Assembly (NCBI GenBank): GCA_024232355.1 | Contig: JAAEPW010001168.1 | Coordinates: 1-37,423 of the forward strand | Source of the DNA: Chloroflexota bacterium | GTDB taxonomy: Bacteria > Chloroflexota > Anaerolineae > B4-G1 | Length of the DNA: 37,423 nucleotides | Direction of reading: 5' to 3' | In this document: positions 1 to 8,214 of the stretch, in pieces | How the letters are laid out: every line of letters starts with the position of its first letter | Numbering within the stretch: position 1 is the first letter of the stretch | Position numbers and translations under genes: made by a program | The notes under the pieces: model-generated | The model's input: only the letters and a program-made list of their open reading frames with translations | What the model was told of the DNA's origin: nothing | Databases searched by the model: none

Positions 1-93
1 AACCGCCCCCGGGACGGTGGCTGAGAGCAGATATGAAGCATATTTTGGCATCTGCCCCCAAGCACAAATGCACCCGATGGCTTTTATTTGCTT

Positions 94-2157
94 TTACTGG
101 TTTTCCACAGCTATTTCTCCCAGCAGCACTCGATCTCCGGCCGGGTTGCCAGCCATGTCCAGAAACGACACATTCACTATATCTGGATAGGTATAGAGGC
201 CAACCCACACCGGGTAATGCCCCGACGGTAGGTCGGTGGGGATCGGTACGGGAAAGCGATAGAGTACCAAGTCGCCGGCTTGCCAGGAACTGGTCGGAAA
301 TCCAGCCACGTCGTACTGGCTGTGCAGATTTCCATCTTTGTCTAGTAGATGGGCGAAAAAGTGATAACCACTTTTGGTGGGCGGAAGCGAACGAGCCCAC
401 CATGCCAGCCAGATATCTACCGTTTCATCTGCCAGTACGGTCTCTGGCATGCCATAGCCCAAAAAAACTGTACCATTGGCAAAGGGGATCTCGGTGGGAA
501 AACGTGTCAGTCCGGCCAAAACATCCTCTCGGTCTGGCCCGTTGCGATAAAAGAGCCGGTAGTCCCATCCATCGGGCAAACTTGTGACCGGGCCAGGTTG
601 CACGTATTCCATTGCCTCTAGTTGTTGCAAGACCGGCCAGAGGTCCGCAGAGGTATTATCTTTCTGTACTGGTCCTACCAAGTAAACAGTCTCGGGGCTG
701 TCCGGCACTGGTAGGGCCCAACGACCATCGGCAAAGCGATGTGGTTGGCCAAAGAGTAATGCGTCAAAGATTGAGGGATTCTCGTGCATAGCGGGATTTG
801 TCCCTGTGCCCAACACGACGATCTCGGAACCCTTGGCTAACCGTTGCGCCTCGCGGGCCGTTGCCCGGGTATATTTGAGGGGAATCCCGTATCCTCCTGT
901 CGTGGGATGTTGATCCATAAAGACAAAGAGCCGGCCTGTCACGGCAACTTGACACCCTCCCCACAGTAACAAGGCTACAGTGAGCAGCAGCGTCGAAACT
1001 GACGTCTGCCAACCAGCCAGACGCAGCGTGGGTGTAGGGAAACGCGAAAGTAGATCTGTCAGTAGAATGGCGATGAAAAGGAACTGGACTGGGTAGAGTA
1101 AATTGAAATAGAATGGGTAGACGGGCGCAGTAGGACGGCTCTGTAGAGCGATAGGCACAACGAACCAAACCAGCATCAACAGAATAGACCTACGTCGTTT
1201 CTTTGGTCCGCGCACAACTTGAACTAGTGCGTAAAGGATAGAGATTGCCAAGAGTCCCATTACTAACCAGTTGAGCCACCACAGATTGGGTAGGCTCGCC
1301 AGATAGTCTGGATAAAGGGCTCCAGCCATACCGTGGATGCCATAGCTGCCAGTGAGAATGAAAGCGTAACGCAACGCATCCAGGGAAAAATATGGCTTAC
1401 CGTCCGCGTAATTTGCAAAACTCTTTAGGCTGGGCCATCCGTGAAGCGCGTCGTGAATCACATAGGGGAGGAGGGACAGGGCAAAGAGGGACATTCCCAC
1501 TGCAAGCGGACGAAGCGCCACTTGCTTCCGAAAGAGGAGGATCAAGACAAACAATAGAGGGATAAACGCGATCCCTTCCAATTGAATGCCAACGAGGGCA
1601 GCTAGACCGGCAAAAGCTGCAACCAATGCCCATGGGCGTTTGCGAACAAAAGTGGCAAATATAGCAGCGAAAAAAGCCACTGTGACCAAGGGCAGCGTTC
1701 GGCACCAGATCTTTCGACCGTAGAGAACGGCCCACGGGCTGACGGCAAAGAGAAAAGAAGCGATTAGCCCCACTGTCCGGCCAAAATAGACCTTTCCCAA
1801 ACCATAGCAGGCTAACACGGCCAGGCCGTTCAGCAGGCCGATAAACAGAACGGCTGTTACCGGGTCTTGCCACACACGCAGGGGGATGGCTGTCAGGTAG
1901 AGGGTGAGCGGCAGATTGGCCGTGCCCATCGAAGCTCCCACTCCGGCAGCCGGCAAATCCCCCTCGTAAGCGATGCTCAGGGCACGGCGGGCTACCGTTG
2001 CCTCGTCCCGCTTGAACGCGGCCAGCGTCGGCCAGCTCATTCGTAGAACAAGGGCTAGGGCCAGAATGCCCAAAAGTGCTGCCGTCGTGGCTCGACTTTC
2101 GTTAAAAATAGTGCGCTCTCGACTAGTATTTTCTCTCATAGTATGGCTGTTCGCCAT
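94..2157 (-). CDS. GT39-type membrane glycosyltransferase
   Basis: 687-residue polytopic membrane protein of the GT-C/GT39 (ArnT/PMT-like) kind, which moves a sugar from a polyprenyl-phosphate donor on the outer face of the membrane. About ten hydrophobic segments span residues 25-400. A KRDEA motif (D51/E52) sits in the first extracytoplasmic loop, where the family keeps its acidic catalytic pair. Residues about 420-687 form a soluble, probably beta-rich C-terminal domain. The substrate cannot be told from sequence. The ATG at 2157 has no clear Shine-Dalgarno sequence, and a second Met six codons on (MREN) is an alternative start. It lies 50 bp after trmO on the same strand and may be read through from the cassette upstream. 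Family assignment is fairly sure, function is not. Confidence 0.72.
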   Translation of the reverse strand: MANSHTMRENTSRERTIFNESRATTAALLGILALALVLRMSWPTLAAFKRDEATVARRALSIAYEGDLPAAGVGASMGTANLPLTLYLTAIPLRVWQDPVTAVLFIGLLNGLAVLACYGLGKVYFGRTVGLIASFLFAVSPWAVLYGRKIWCRTLPLVTVAFFAAIFATFVRKRPWALVAAFAGLAALVGIQLEGIAFIPLLFVLILLFRKQVALRPLAVGMSLFALSLLPYVIHDALHGWPSLKSFANYADGKPYFSLDALRYAFILTGSYGIHGMAGALYPDYLASLPNLWWLNWLVMGLLAISILYALVQVVRGPKKRRRSILLMLVWFVVPIALQSRPTAPVYPFYFNLLYPVQFLFIAILLTDLLSRFPTPTLRLAGWQTSVSTLLLTVALLLWGGCQVAVTGRLFVFMDQHPTTGGYGIPLKYTRATAREAQRLAKGSEIVVLGTGTNPAMHENPSIFDALLFGQPHRFADGRWALPVPDSPETVYLVGPVQKDNTSADLWPVLQQLEAMEYVQPGPVTSLPDGWDYRLFYRNGPDREDVLAGLTRFPTEIPFANGTVFLGYGMPETVLADETVDIWLAWWARSLPPTKSGYHFFAHLLDKDGNLHSQYDVAGFPTSSWQAGDLVLYRFPVPIPTDLPSGHYPVWVGLYTYPDIVNVSFLDMAGNPAGDRVLLGEIAVENQ

Positions 2158-2207
2158 TGTATCTACTTGAGGTTTATTGTCAAGAACGTCACTGTGGGGT
2201 TGGGTTT

Positions 2208-2690
2208 TTACCGAAACCGGCTGTCTGATCTTTTGCTTTGTACTCTATCTCTCGCTCGTTCCAGCCATCCTACGCGGTTTGCTGGATGCTGGTCGAACTC
2301 GGGCACATAGGGCTTGATGTCCAGTAGGGGTGTTCCGTCGAGGATGTCCACGTTCTCAATGTGTAGGATATTTTGATCAATGCCTAGCAATCTCACTACA
2401 GATAGCCCGATTGGGTTGGGGCGTACTGGTGCACGGCTAGCAAAGACTCCGTGCGGTTGGGAATCCAGAAAAGGAACCACCGTGAGTTTGGATTCTTGTA
2501 CCCGGTGAAAGTGATAGAGCAAGATGATATGAGAAAAACCATCGAGGTCCTTTAGCCCTTTGGCCAACTCGGGCAAGATTTCGACAGAACCGCGAACTTG
2601 GAAAGCCCCCGTGGGCTGAATGGGCATCCCCTCGATTTCTTTAAAGGGGCTGTGAATGGTTCCAATTGATCGGTAGCTTATCTCTGTCAT
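2208..2690 (-). CDS. trmO: TrmO/TsaA-like tRNA m6t6A37 methyltransferase
   Basis: 160-residue protein of the TsaA/TrmO (UPF0066) family, SAM-dependent enzymes that N6-methylate t6A37 in tRNA. The sequence shows the family blocks DLDGFSHI, the hallmark SRAPVRPNPIGLS, and DILDGTPLLDIKPYVPEFD. It is the short single-domain form; the E. coli enzyme is about 235 residues. The ATG at 2690 is chosen because a GAGG lies correctly upstream; an upstream start at 2714 would overlap the previous gene. It begins 10 bp after the second MinD-ferredoxin ATPase and is clearly the last member of that operon. Its link to the metal cluster genes is unexplained. Confidence 0.85.
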   Translation of the reverse strand: MTEISYRSIGTIHSPFKEIEGMPIQPTGAFQVRGSVEILPELAKGLKDLDGFSHIILLYHFHRVQESKLTVVPFLDSQPHGVFASRAPVRPNPIGLSVVRLLGIDQNILHIENVDILDGTPLLDIKPYVPEFDQHPANRVGWLERARDRVQSKRSDSRFR

Positions 2691-2700
2691 TTTGCCTGCC

Positions 2701-3591
2701 TCAGTCATCCGCAAACATATGCGCCTTGACCCGCTCCCAAATTCGATGAATGGCTTCTGTCACTTGTCCGTCCGCGTGCTCTGTCGCGGGACGACCTTGT
2801 ATCATTGCCTCGGTTACAATGGTGTCGTAAGGGATGCGTCCAACCACCTCTACATCCTGCCCGATGCAAAATGTGGCGATCTCGTTGGCGCGGGTTGGGT
2901 TCAGATCAGCCTTGTTGATCACCGCCAGCGACGGTACACCAAAATGGTTGGTCGTACCCAGAATGCGCTCCAAATCGTGCGCGCCGGAAACGGTAGGTTC
3001 GACCACAAGGAGCGCCGCGTCAGATCCCGTACTGGCCGAGATGACGGGGCAGCCAATCCCTGGCGGACCATCCACCAACAGCAACTCTCTCCCTGTGTTC
3101 GTCGCCAACAACCGTCCCCGCTGCTTGACCTGTGTGACCAGCTTGCCCGAGTTCTCTTGCCCGGCAAAAAGGTGCGCGTGAAAGAGAGGGCCGAAACGGG
3201 TGTCGGAGCGGAACCAGTGTCCGGCTTGTTGCTCCTCCATATGGATTGCTTGTTCGGGGCACTGATAGTGGCAGGAAGCGCATCCCTCGCAAGCCAAGGG
3301 AGCCACTTTATAAAAAGTTTCAGTTGGGGAATGCACCGCGTCAAAGCGGCAGACGGTCTGACAGGTCCCGCATGCAGTACACAGGTCGGGATCAATCACC
3401 GCCACCCTTCCTCCCATAAAGTCGTGTTCTTCCTGCTTTGTCGGATCGAGTACCAGTTCCAGGTTAGACGCATCCACGTCGGCGTCGGCCAAGACAATGT
3501 CCATTTCCTGGGAGGCCAGGTGGGCCAGCGCCGCCGTGATGCTTGTCTTTCCGGTACCACCCTTGCCGCTGAGAACGACCAACTGTTTCAT
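2701..3591 (-). CDS. MinD-superfamily ATPase with inserted 2[4Fe-4S] ferredoxin domain
   Basis: 296 residues. A deviant Walker A motif (SGKGGTGKTS, residues 8-17) marks a Mrp/MinD/NifH-type P-loop ATPase. Inserted at about residues 66-115 is a bacterial ferredoxin domain with two CX2CX2CX3C motifs: C71/C74/C77/C81 and C101/C104/C107/C111, the last followed by Pro. The DGPPGIGCPV block is the family's Walker B/switch region. The combination suggests ATP-driven electron or cluster transfer, as in the two MinD-type ATPases encoded at the Desulfovibrio ORP locus. It overlaps its paralogue upstream by 4 bp (ATGA), so the two are translationally coupled and probably form a heterodimer (inference). 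Confidence 0.9.
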   Translation of the reverse strand: MKQLVVLSGKGGTGKTSITAALAHLASQEMDIVLADADVDASNLELVLDPTKQEEHDFMGGRVAVIDPDLCTACGTCQTVCRFDAVHSPTETFYKVAPLACEGCASCHYQCPEQAIHMEEQQAGHWFRSDTRFGPLFHAHLFAGQENSGKLVTQVKQRGRLLATNTGRELLLVDGPPGIGCPVISASTGSDAALLVVEPTVSGAHDLERILGTTNHFGVPSLAVINKADLNPTRANEIATFCIGQDVEVVGRIPYDTIVTEAMIQGRPATEHADGQVTEAIHRIWERVKAHMFADD

Positions 3592-4487
3592 TCTACCCGT
3601 ATTCTCCTCTTTTCCATCAGCGAGTGCTCAATAGCGACGTACAGCTCTTGGAATTGCTGTTGGTACTCGGGCAAAACTTTTACCAACGGCACCCCCTCTG
3701 AATATGCCTCGGCGATCCGCCGGTCCAACGGGATGCGCATCAAGATAGGAATGTTTTCCGCCTCGCAGTACTCGTCCACTCCCTGGTCTCCAACCCCGTC
3801 CCGATTGATCACCACACCAACCGGTAACCCCAACTCACCACGAGCTACCTCGACCGCGAGCCGCAGGTCGTGCAGGCCAAAGGGTGTCGGTTCGGTGACC
3901 ATCAACACAAAGCCCGCTCCCCGCATTGTCTCCACGACGGGACAAGCGGTGCCCGGCGGCGCGTCTAGAATAACGATTTGCTCTTGGACATCAGATGGAA
4001 TACTCCATTGTTTCAACTGGCGGATGATGGGAACGGCCATAGGTTCGCCCACGTTCATTGTTCCTTGGGCAAAGGTTACCGATTTGGCATTGCCTCGCTC
4101 AATACTGCCCATCACCCGCAACACCTCACGGATTGCTTCCGGAGGACAGTTGAGGGTACAACTGCCACAGCCATGACAGAGTTCGGGAAAGGTTAGCACC
4201 TTTTTCCCCACCACGGCAATTGCGTGATACTGGCACACCTCGGCACAGCGTTTGCAGTAGGTGCATTTCTTCGGATCTATTTCTGGGACCATCTGCCCTA
4301 CATCTCGATGCTCTTGGATGGAGGGGTGGAGGAAAAGGGCGGCGTTTGGCTCTTCTACGTCGCAATCCAAGAGCAACAGATTAGTAGGATTTACGGATTC
4401 CTGACCAGTTGCCATAGATAATGCCAGGCTGACGGCAACAGTTGTCTTGCCCGTACCCCCTTTGCCACTTGCTACTGCAATGATCAT
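3588..4487 (-). CDS. MinD-superfamily ATPase with inserted 2[4Fe-4S] ferredoxin domain (paralogue)
   Basis: 299 residues, paralogue of the gene just downstream. Walker A is SGKGGTGKTT (residues 7-16). The ferredoxin insert carries C75/C78/C81/C85 and C104/C107/C110/C114, again with Pro after the last Cys. DAPPGTACPV is the switch region, and a VINRDG block near residue 227 fits the guanine/adenine-binding part of the fold. Likely role: ATP-dependent handling of Fe-S or another metal cluster, or low-potential electron delivery. It lies about 50 bp after the IscU-like gene and overlaps the next ATPase by 4 bp. Substrate and partner are not shown by the sequence. Confidence 0.9.
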   Translation of the reverse strand: MIIAVASGKGGTGKTTVAVSLALSMATGQESVNPTNLLLLDCDVEEPNAALFLHPSIQEHRDVGQMVPEIDPKKCTYCKRCAEVCQYHAIAVVGKKVLTFPELCHGCGSCTLNCPPEAIREVLRVMGSIERGNAKSVTFAQGTMNVGEPMAVPIIRQLKQWSIPSDVQEQIVILDAPPGTACPVVETMRGAGFVLMVTEPTPFGLHDLRLAVEVARGELGLPVGVVINRDGVGDQGVDEYCEAENIPILMRIPLDRRIAEAYSEGVPLVKVLPEYQQQFQELYVAIEHSLMEKRRIRVE

Positions 4488-4536
4488 TCTTTTACTCCAT
4501 TTTGGAATAGAACAAGCCGAAAGCGATCATCAAATA

Positions 4537-5010
4537 TCAATCCAAACTCTCTGCTTGTGCTGGATTCTCAAACTTTAAATTGCCAAGCGCATTCTGAAAC
4601 GTGCTTACTGCCAACTCGGCGCAGTGTTGATGCCCCTCCGGCAGGCCATCGAGCGCCTTGATCAGATCATCTGGCATAATCTCGATGGCTTCGTCCAACA
4701 ATTTCCCCGTCAGCACTTTGGTAAGCATACTGCCACAGGCCACCGTTACTCCGCAACCATCCGTCATAAATGTGGCCTGCTCGATTTTTTCGTCGTCCAA
4801 CTTTACATAGATCTCCATCGTATCGCCGCACCAACCATGAACAAGTCCGTGGGCATTCGCTTCAACGATCCGCCCCAGGTTGCTGGGATGGCGAGCTTCC
4901 TGAATAATCACTTTCGAGTAGAGTTCTTGTTGCTGTTTGGCGATCTCCTGCGCCAGTTCTGCTACCAGACGATCAAAATCTGGTATCTCTTTTCGTTGAT
5001 GTTCTGTCAT
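4537..5010 (-). CDS. IscU/NifU-N-like Fe-S cluster scaffold
   Basis: 157 residues. The three IscU ligand cysteines and the assisting Asp are all in place: WCGDT (C64 and D66, numbering from the upstream TTG), DGCG (C89) and HCAEL (C123). An extra Cys (C95) stands in VACGS where classic IscU has serine. The N-terminal 30 residues are an added charged helix. The family builds [2Fe-2S]/[4Fe-4S] clusters on this scaffold. No cysteine desulfurase is next to it, so a cassette-specific scaffold or carrier role is inferred. The ATG at 5010 is preferred because a GAGG lies 10 nt upstream, while the TTG at 5019 has almost no spacing from it. Confidence 0.85.
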   Translation of the reverse strand: MTEHQRKEIPDFDRLVAELAQEIAKQQQELYSKVIIQEARHPSNLGRIVEANAHGLVHGWCGDTMEIYVKLDDEKIEQATFMTDGCGVTVACGSMLTKVLTGKLLDEAIEIMPDDLIKALDGLPEGHQHCAELAVSTFQNALGNLKFENPAQAESLD

Positions 5011-5022
5011 CCGATACAATCC

Positions 5023-5511
5023 TCAATACCTAGAGTTCCAGTTGCAGATTTTTCGCTCCACCAGGTTGGCAATTTGTACTATATCATCGTGGTCAAAAAG
5101 CGGCACATCTGCATTTCTCATCCAATCAGATAGCCCAACGGCACAAATGGTCAGATCATTGAATAAATCCTCATCATCTGGTTTTCCCCGCAAACATGCG
5201 ATTTTGGGATGGGTCTTTTCCTTTTTGAAACCCTCGACGAGGATAATGTCTCCCTCTAGATGGGGAAGGATCTCCTTCAGGCTCAACGGCCTCTGCCAGA
5301 AAAGCGCGGATTCTTGTGCCGAGATGATGGCTACTTGCTCCACCACCTGCCCTAGGATGGCCGTGTCTTTCCCTGGAGCATCCAAGGAGTGATGCGTGTG
5401 CTTGACTACAGCGACCTTGTATCCCCTGCCGGTCAACTCGTGGGCAAGACGACGGGTCAACGTCGTCTTGCCGCTGTCTTTATATCCGATGATGCCTACA
5501 ACTTGACGCAA
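5023..5511 (-). CDS. mobB: MobB-like GTP-binding molybdopterin cofactor protein
   Basis: 162 residues. The P-loop GYKDSGKTT (residues 9-17), the VVKHTHHS block and the ILVEGFKKEKTHPKI block are typical of MobB, the GTPase that assists MobA in molybdopterin guanine dinucleotide synthesis. No mobA is adjacent. Its place between NifX/ORP-like genes and the IscU-like scaffold is the only direct hint of molybdenum in this cassette. The start is TTG, supported by a GGAGG six bases upstream; the frame closes 12 bp before the scaffold gene. Confidence 0.88.
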   Translation of the reverse strand: MRQVVGIIGYKDSGKTTLTRRLAHELTGRGYKVAVVKHTHHSLDAPGKDTAILGQVVEQVAIISAQESALFWQRPLSLKEILPHLEGDIILVEGFKKEKTHPKIACLRGKPDDEDLFNDLTICAVGLSDWMRNADVPLFDHDDIVQIANLVERKICNWNSRY

Positions 5512-5529
5512 TCTATTCCTCCGATTTCT

Positions 5530-6018
5530 TTAATCCGACAACTTGCCCAGCCGCTCCGATACCTCGGACAACTGCTGTTGCAGCATATCTGCTTCCTCGC
5601 GGAGACGTCCTACATCATCCTTTTCATACTCACTCTCGGCAGGCACATCCCCGTGGCCGTGCTCGACGCTTTCCTTGCAAGGCGCGGCACCGTGCAAACC
5701 GCCACCCAGGTACTGCTCTAGAGCATTTCGAACGGTACCATAGGCCCCGGTGACCGGTTGGATACCAAACTGCTGGAAAAAGACAATAGCCCGTCCTCCC
5801 ATCCCACCGGTGAGCATCACGTTGGCACCATGGCTGTGGACAAAGCCAGGCACCTGCCCCGGCTGATGGTGAGCGTAGAACGGGTTGGAGACCGACTCTA
5901 CCGCTGTGACCTCACGTTCCTCTAGGTCTACCAACACAAAGTATGGGCAGCGCCCAAAGTGAGGACTGATAACACTGTCCAGCCCGCTGCCGTCATCAAC
6001 AGAAACTACTATTCTCAT
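5530..6018 (-). CDS. NifX/NifB-C/ORP-like metal cofactor-binding protein, copy 1
   Basis: 162 residues. Residues 1-105 match the dinitrogenase iron-molybdenum cofactor family fold (NifX, NafY, NifB C-terminus, orange protein): the SPHFGRCPYFVLVD motif near residue 18, the TGGMGGRAI turn near 70 and the GTVRNALEQYLGG helix near 95. The middle carries Cys and a HGHGD run that could bind metal. The last 35 residues (LREEADMLQQQLSEV and on) are a heptad coiled coil. Proteins of this fold carry FeMo-co precursors or, in ORP, a Mo-Cu sulfide cluster; which cluster applies here is unknown. Two bases separate it from copy 2, and its ATG has a good AGGAG. Confidence 0.85.
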   Translation of the reverse strand: MRIVVSVDDGSGLDSVISPHFGRCPYFVLVDLEEREVTAVESVSNPFYAHHQPGQVPGFVHSHGANVMLTGGMGGRAIVFFQQFGIQPVTGAYGTVRNALEQYLGGGLHGAAPCKESVEHGHGDVPAESEYEKDDVGRLREEADMLQQQLSEVSERLGKLSD

Positions 6019-6020
6019 TG

Positions 6021-6533
6021 CTATTCTCCTTTTTCCAATTGATCGAGACGCTCCAATATATCGGCCGTCTCCTTGCGCAAATCACTGGCCTTCTTTTTCA
6101 AAGATTTTATCTCCTCCTCACGGGAGATGGATGCGGCCGGAGGTACAGGTATACGATTACCCATTCCTCGACCCATTCCAGCGTGCTCTGATACACTCGC
6201 ACTGCCAAAGGTAGACAACTTTCCTGCTTTGTAGGCTTTTACTGCTTGTCGTACTGTTCCCTCAGTAAACGTGTAGACAGAAACGTTGGCAGCATCAAAG
6301 ATGTCGAAAGCGTTCGGCCCCACGTTGCCTGTTACCACTGTTTGCGCGCCACGACCAACGACAAATTGGGCTGCCTGGATACCCGCGCCCCCATCAGCTG
6401 CGACCGCCGGGTTCTCTACAGCCTCGAATGACATTGTCTCTGGTTCCACAAAGACGAACGTTGGACACCGGCCAAAGATCGGGCTGGCAGGTGCATCTAG
6501 ATCGGTGCCGTTAGATGAGACAACGATTTTCAC
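6021..6533 (-). CDS. NifX/NifB-C/ORP-like metal cofactor-binding protein, copy 2
   Basis: 170 residues, diverged paralogue of the next gene. Family marks are SPIFGRCPTFVFV near residue 17, the VVTGNVGPNAF turn near 68 and a GTVRQAVKAYKAGKL helix. A glycine/serine-rich linker leads to a C-terminal coiled coil (EEEIKSLKKKASDLRKET). The start is GTG at 6533 with a strong AGGAGG seven bases upstream. Likely role: carrier or storage protein for a metal-sulfur cofactor. It is the first gene after an intergenic region with a GC-rich hairpin, so an own promoter near 6560 is possible. Confidence 0.83.
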   Translation of the reverse strand: MKIVVSSNGTDLDAPASPIFGRCPTFVFVEPETMSFEAVENPAVAADGGAGIQAAQFVVGRGAQTVVTGNVGPNAFDIFDAANVSVYTFTEGTVRQAVKAYKAGKLSTFGSASVSEHAGMGRGMGNRIPVPPAASISREEEIKSLKKKASDLRKETADILERLDQLEKGE

Positions 6534-6614
6534 TTGTGCTCCTCCTAATGATGTGTATAATCAAATTGGTCCAGCGGATAAAGAGTTTACTACACTCTCC
6601 ATCCGGTTGGGCTC

Positions 6615-6656
6615 CGGGGCGGGTGTTCAAGTGTGACAGCACAGTCACCCGCCCCG
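6615..6656. repeat. GC-rich 11-bp inverted repeat between the DUF5320 gene and NifX-like copy 2
   Basis: Arms at 6615-6625 and 6646-6656 (CGGGGCGGGTG and its complement) pair perfectly around a 20-nt loop. A smaller hairpin (GCCGCT-GAA-AGCGGC, 6666-6680) sits against the stop codon of the DUF5320 gene. Neither is followed by a T-run on either strand, so this is not a standard intrinsic terminator. It may be an mRNA-stability or attenuation structure, or a factor-binding site. Confidence 0.6.
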
Positions 6657-6679
6657 ACGCATTTTGCCGCTGAAAGCGG

Positions 6680-6985
6680 CTATTCCTCTTGCTCTAGTTC
6701 TGTGATGCGCTGGCCGATCGCATCCAGTTGCACTTTTAGCCATTCGGCCTGCGTTTTGAGGAACGAGGTTTCCTGCTCCGGGGTCGGTGGAGCCATATAG
6801 CGTCTCCGTCTATCGCTACGCCCGCGACCTTGCCGGAACCAGCGACCATGCCCCCAGCCCACATTGCTAGAACCACGTCTAGGCATTGTCGCATAACCAG
6901 GCTCATCGCGTTCAGAACAACAACCCGCTCTGTGGCCCATCATTGGCCCCATACCCTCTGGGCCAGTTCCATCTCCTGCTGGCAT
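6680..6985 (-). CDS. DUF5320 family protein
   Basis: 101 residues. The N-terminus MPAGDGTGPEGMGPMMGHRAG is the DUF5320 signature, a Gly/Met-rich stretch ending in CC; the middle is Arg/Gly-rich and residues about 68-101 form a coiled coil (EQETSFLKTQAEWLKVQLD). The function of the family is unknown, but it is usually found beside NifX/ORP-like and MinD-ferredoxin genes in anaerobes, as here. The ATG at 6985 is chosen because GGAGGTGAG lies just upstream; an in-frame codon at 7018 has no such site. Met, Cys and His in the head could bind a soft metal such as copper (inference). Confidence 0.8.
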   Translation of the reverse strand: MPAGDGTGPEGMGPMMGHRAGCCSERDEPGYATMPRRGSSNVGWGHGRWFRQGRGRSDRRRRYMAPPTPEQETSFLKTQAEWLKVQLDAIGQRITELEQEE

Positions 6986-7017
6986 TTTTCTCACCTCCTT
7001 TCCAGTATAATCTCTCA

Positions 7018-7065
7018 ATTCACCCTCCCACAGATTTGATAGCCGATGTCTGTGGGAGGGTGAAT
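7018..7065. repeat. Perfect 17-bp inverted repeat upstream of the DUF5320 gene
   Basis: Arms ATTCACCCTCCCACAGA (7018-7034) and its exact complement (7049-7065) flank a 14-nt loop between mrp (stop at 7078) and DUF5320 (start 6985). Neither side is followed by a T-run. A TATACT about 20 bp downstream on the minus strand could be a -10, so the palindrome may act as an operator or as an mRNA hairpin that sets the expression step between mrp and the rest of the cassette. Confidence 0.75.
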
Positions 7066-7077
7066 CACTACCTTTTA

Positions 7078-8163
7078 TTAAAAGATCGTCGTGCTCTTTT
7101 TCTCTGGCATCCGTTCATATATTTGCTCAGCGATTGGCTTGAACGATTCCGCCGCGTACTTTTCAATCTCTCCCGCATCACAACGGCGGGCCAACTCGGG
7201 GTCCAACAACAATTGGCCCAGCAGTGGCACGCCCAATTGATTCGCTGTTGGTAGTGCCTGGCTGGGACCGAATACCTTGATCTGCTCGCCGCACTTGGGG
7301 CAGACAATGCCGCTCATGTTCTCTAGCAATCCAACAATGGGTATGTTCAATTGATTGGCCATCCGCGCTGCTTTGCGCACCACCATCCCTGCTAGGTCTT
7401 GCGGTGAGGTCACCAACAATACCCCATTGAGTGGAATGGATTGCATCACTGTCAGTGAAGCATCGGATGTGCCTGGCGGCAGATCCACAATCAATATATC
7501 TAGATCACCCCAAACCACATCTCCCCAAAACTGCTTGATAGCCCCGCCGATCAGAGGTCCGCGCCAGATAACGGCTTCATCCTCGCTTGGTAAGAGCAAG
7601 TTGACGGACATCACCCGAATACCGGTAGACGTTTCAACAGGCAAGATACCGACCGGTCCCATAGGTGGTGGGTCGTGCAAACCAAACATCTTGGGAATGC
7701 TTGGGCCTGTGATATCAGCATCGAGTACCCCAACCTGCATTCCCTGCCGCTGCAATGCCACGGCCAACATTGCCGTCACCGATGACTTGCCGACGCCACC
7801 CTTACCGCTCATCACCGCCAATACCTGTTTGACGTGGTTCAGGTGCGCCGCCACCCCAGATTCTGGCTTTTGCTGCTGACTGGGAGCGTTTGAAGACCAT
7901 ATGCGTTCCTTTTCTTCCTGCGTCATCTCTCTCAGAGATACCTGCACATCCTGCACGCCATCCAATGCCAACACCGCTTGTCGAGCGTCACTCACAATAC
8001 GGTCCTTGAGGGGGCAAGCCATCGTGGTCAACGACAGTGTAAAATTCACGCTCGTATCTGTCACCGCCACGTCATGCACCATCCCCAACTCAACGAGACT
8101 CTTGTTCAGTTCGGGGTCATTCACTCCCTTCAATGCTTCCAAAACTTTTGTTTCTTGGATCAT
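7078..8163 (-). CDS. mrp: Mrp/ApbC/NBP35-family Fe-S carrier ATPase
   Basis: 361 residues. An N-terminal MIP18 (DUF59) domain, about residues 4-80, holds the family Cys in TTMACPLKD. A linker then leads to a P-loop ATPase with the deviant Walker A SGKGGVGKSS (about residues 119-128), the VDLPPGTSDASLT switch block and, near the C-terminus, the CPKC pair that bridges an [4Fe-4S] cluster in the dimer. Family role: ATP-dependent Fe-S cluster carrier. Mrp also belongs to the Desulfovibrio ORP locus. The ATG at 8163 is preferred over a frame extension to 8190 because AAGGAG lies just before it. It follows padR by about 50 bp and is probably under the same promoter. Confidence 0.93.
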   Translation of the reverse strand: MIQETKVLEALKGVNDPELNKSLVELGMVHDVAVTDTSVNFTLSLTTMACPLKDRIVSDARQAVLALDGVQDVQVSLREMTQEEKERIWSSNAPSQQQKPESGVAAHLNHVKQVLAVMSGKGGVGKSSVTAMLAVALQRQGMQVGVLDADITGPSIPKMFGLHDPPPMGPVGILPVETSTGIRVMSVNLLLPSEDEAVIWRGPLIGGAIKQFWGDVVWGDLDILIVDLPPGTSDASLTVMQSIPLNGVLLVTSPQDLAGMVVRKAARMANQLNIPIVGLLENMSGIVCPKCGEQIKVFGPSQALPTANQLGVPLLGQLLLDPELARRCDAGEIEKYAAESFKPIAEQIYERMPEKKSTTIF

Positions 8164-8214
8164 TAGTTCTCCTTTGTCACTTTTTTCCACGATTTATGTT
8201 TTCACGTTCCACAA

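Noticed and set aside
2692..4176. Long plus-strand open frame opposite the two MinD-ferredoxin ATPases.
   Set aside because: The minus-strand genes have clear domains, overlaps and ribosome-binding sites; the plus frame has no recognisable domain and is a mirror of their codon use.
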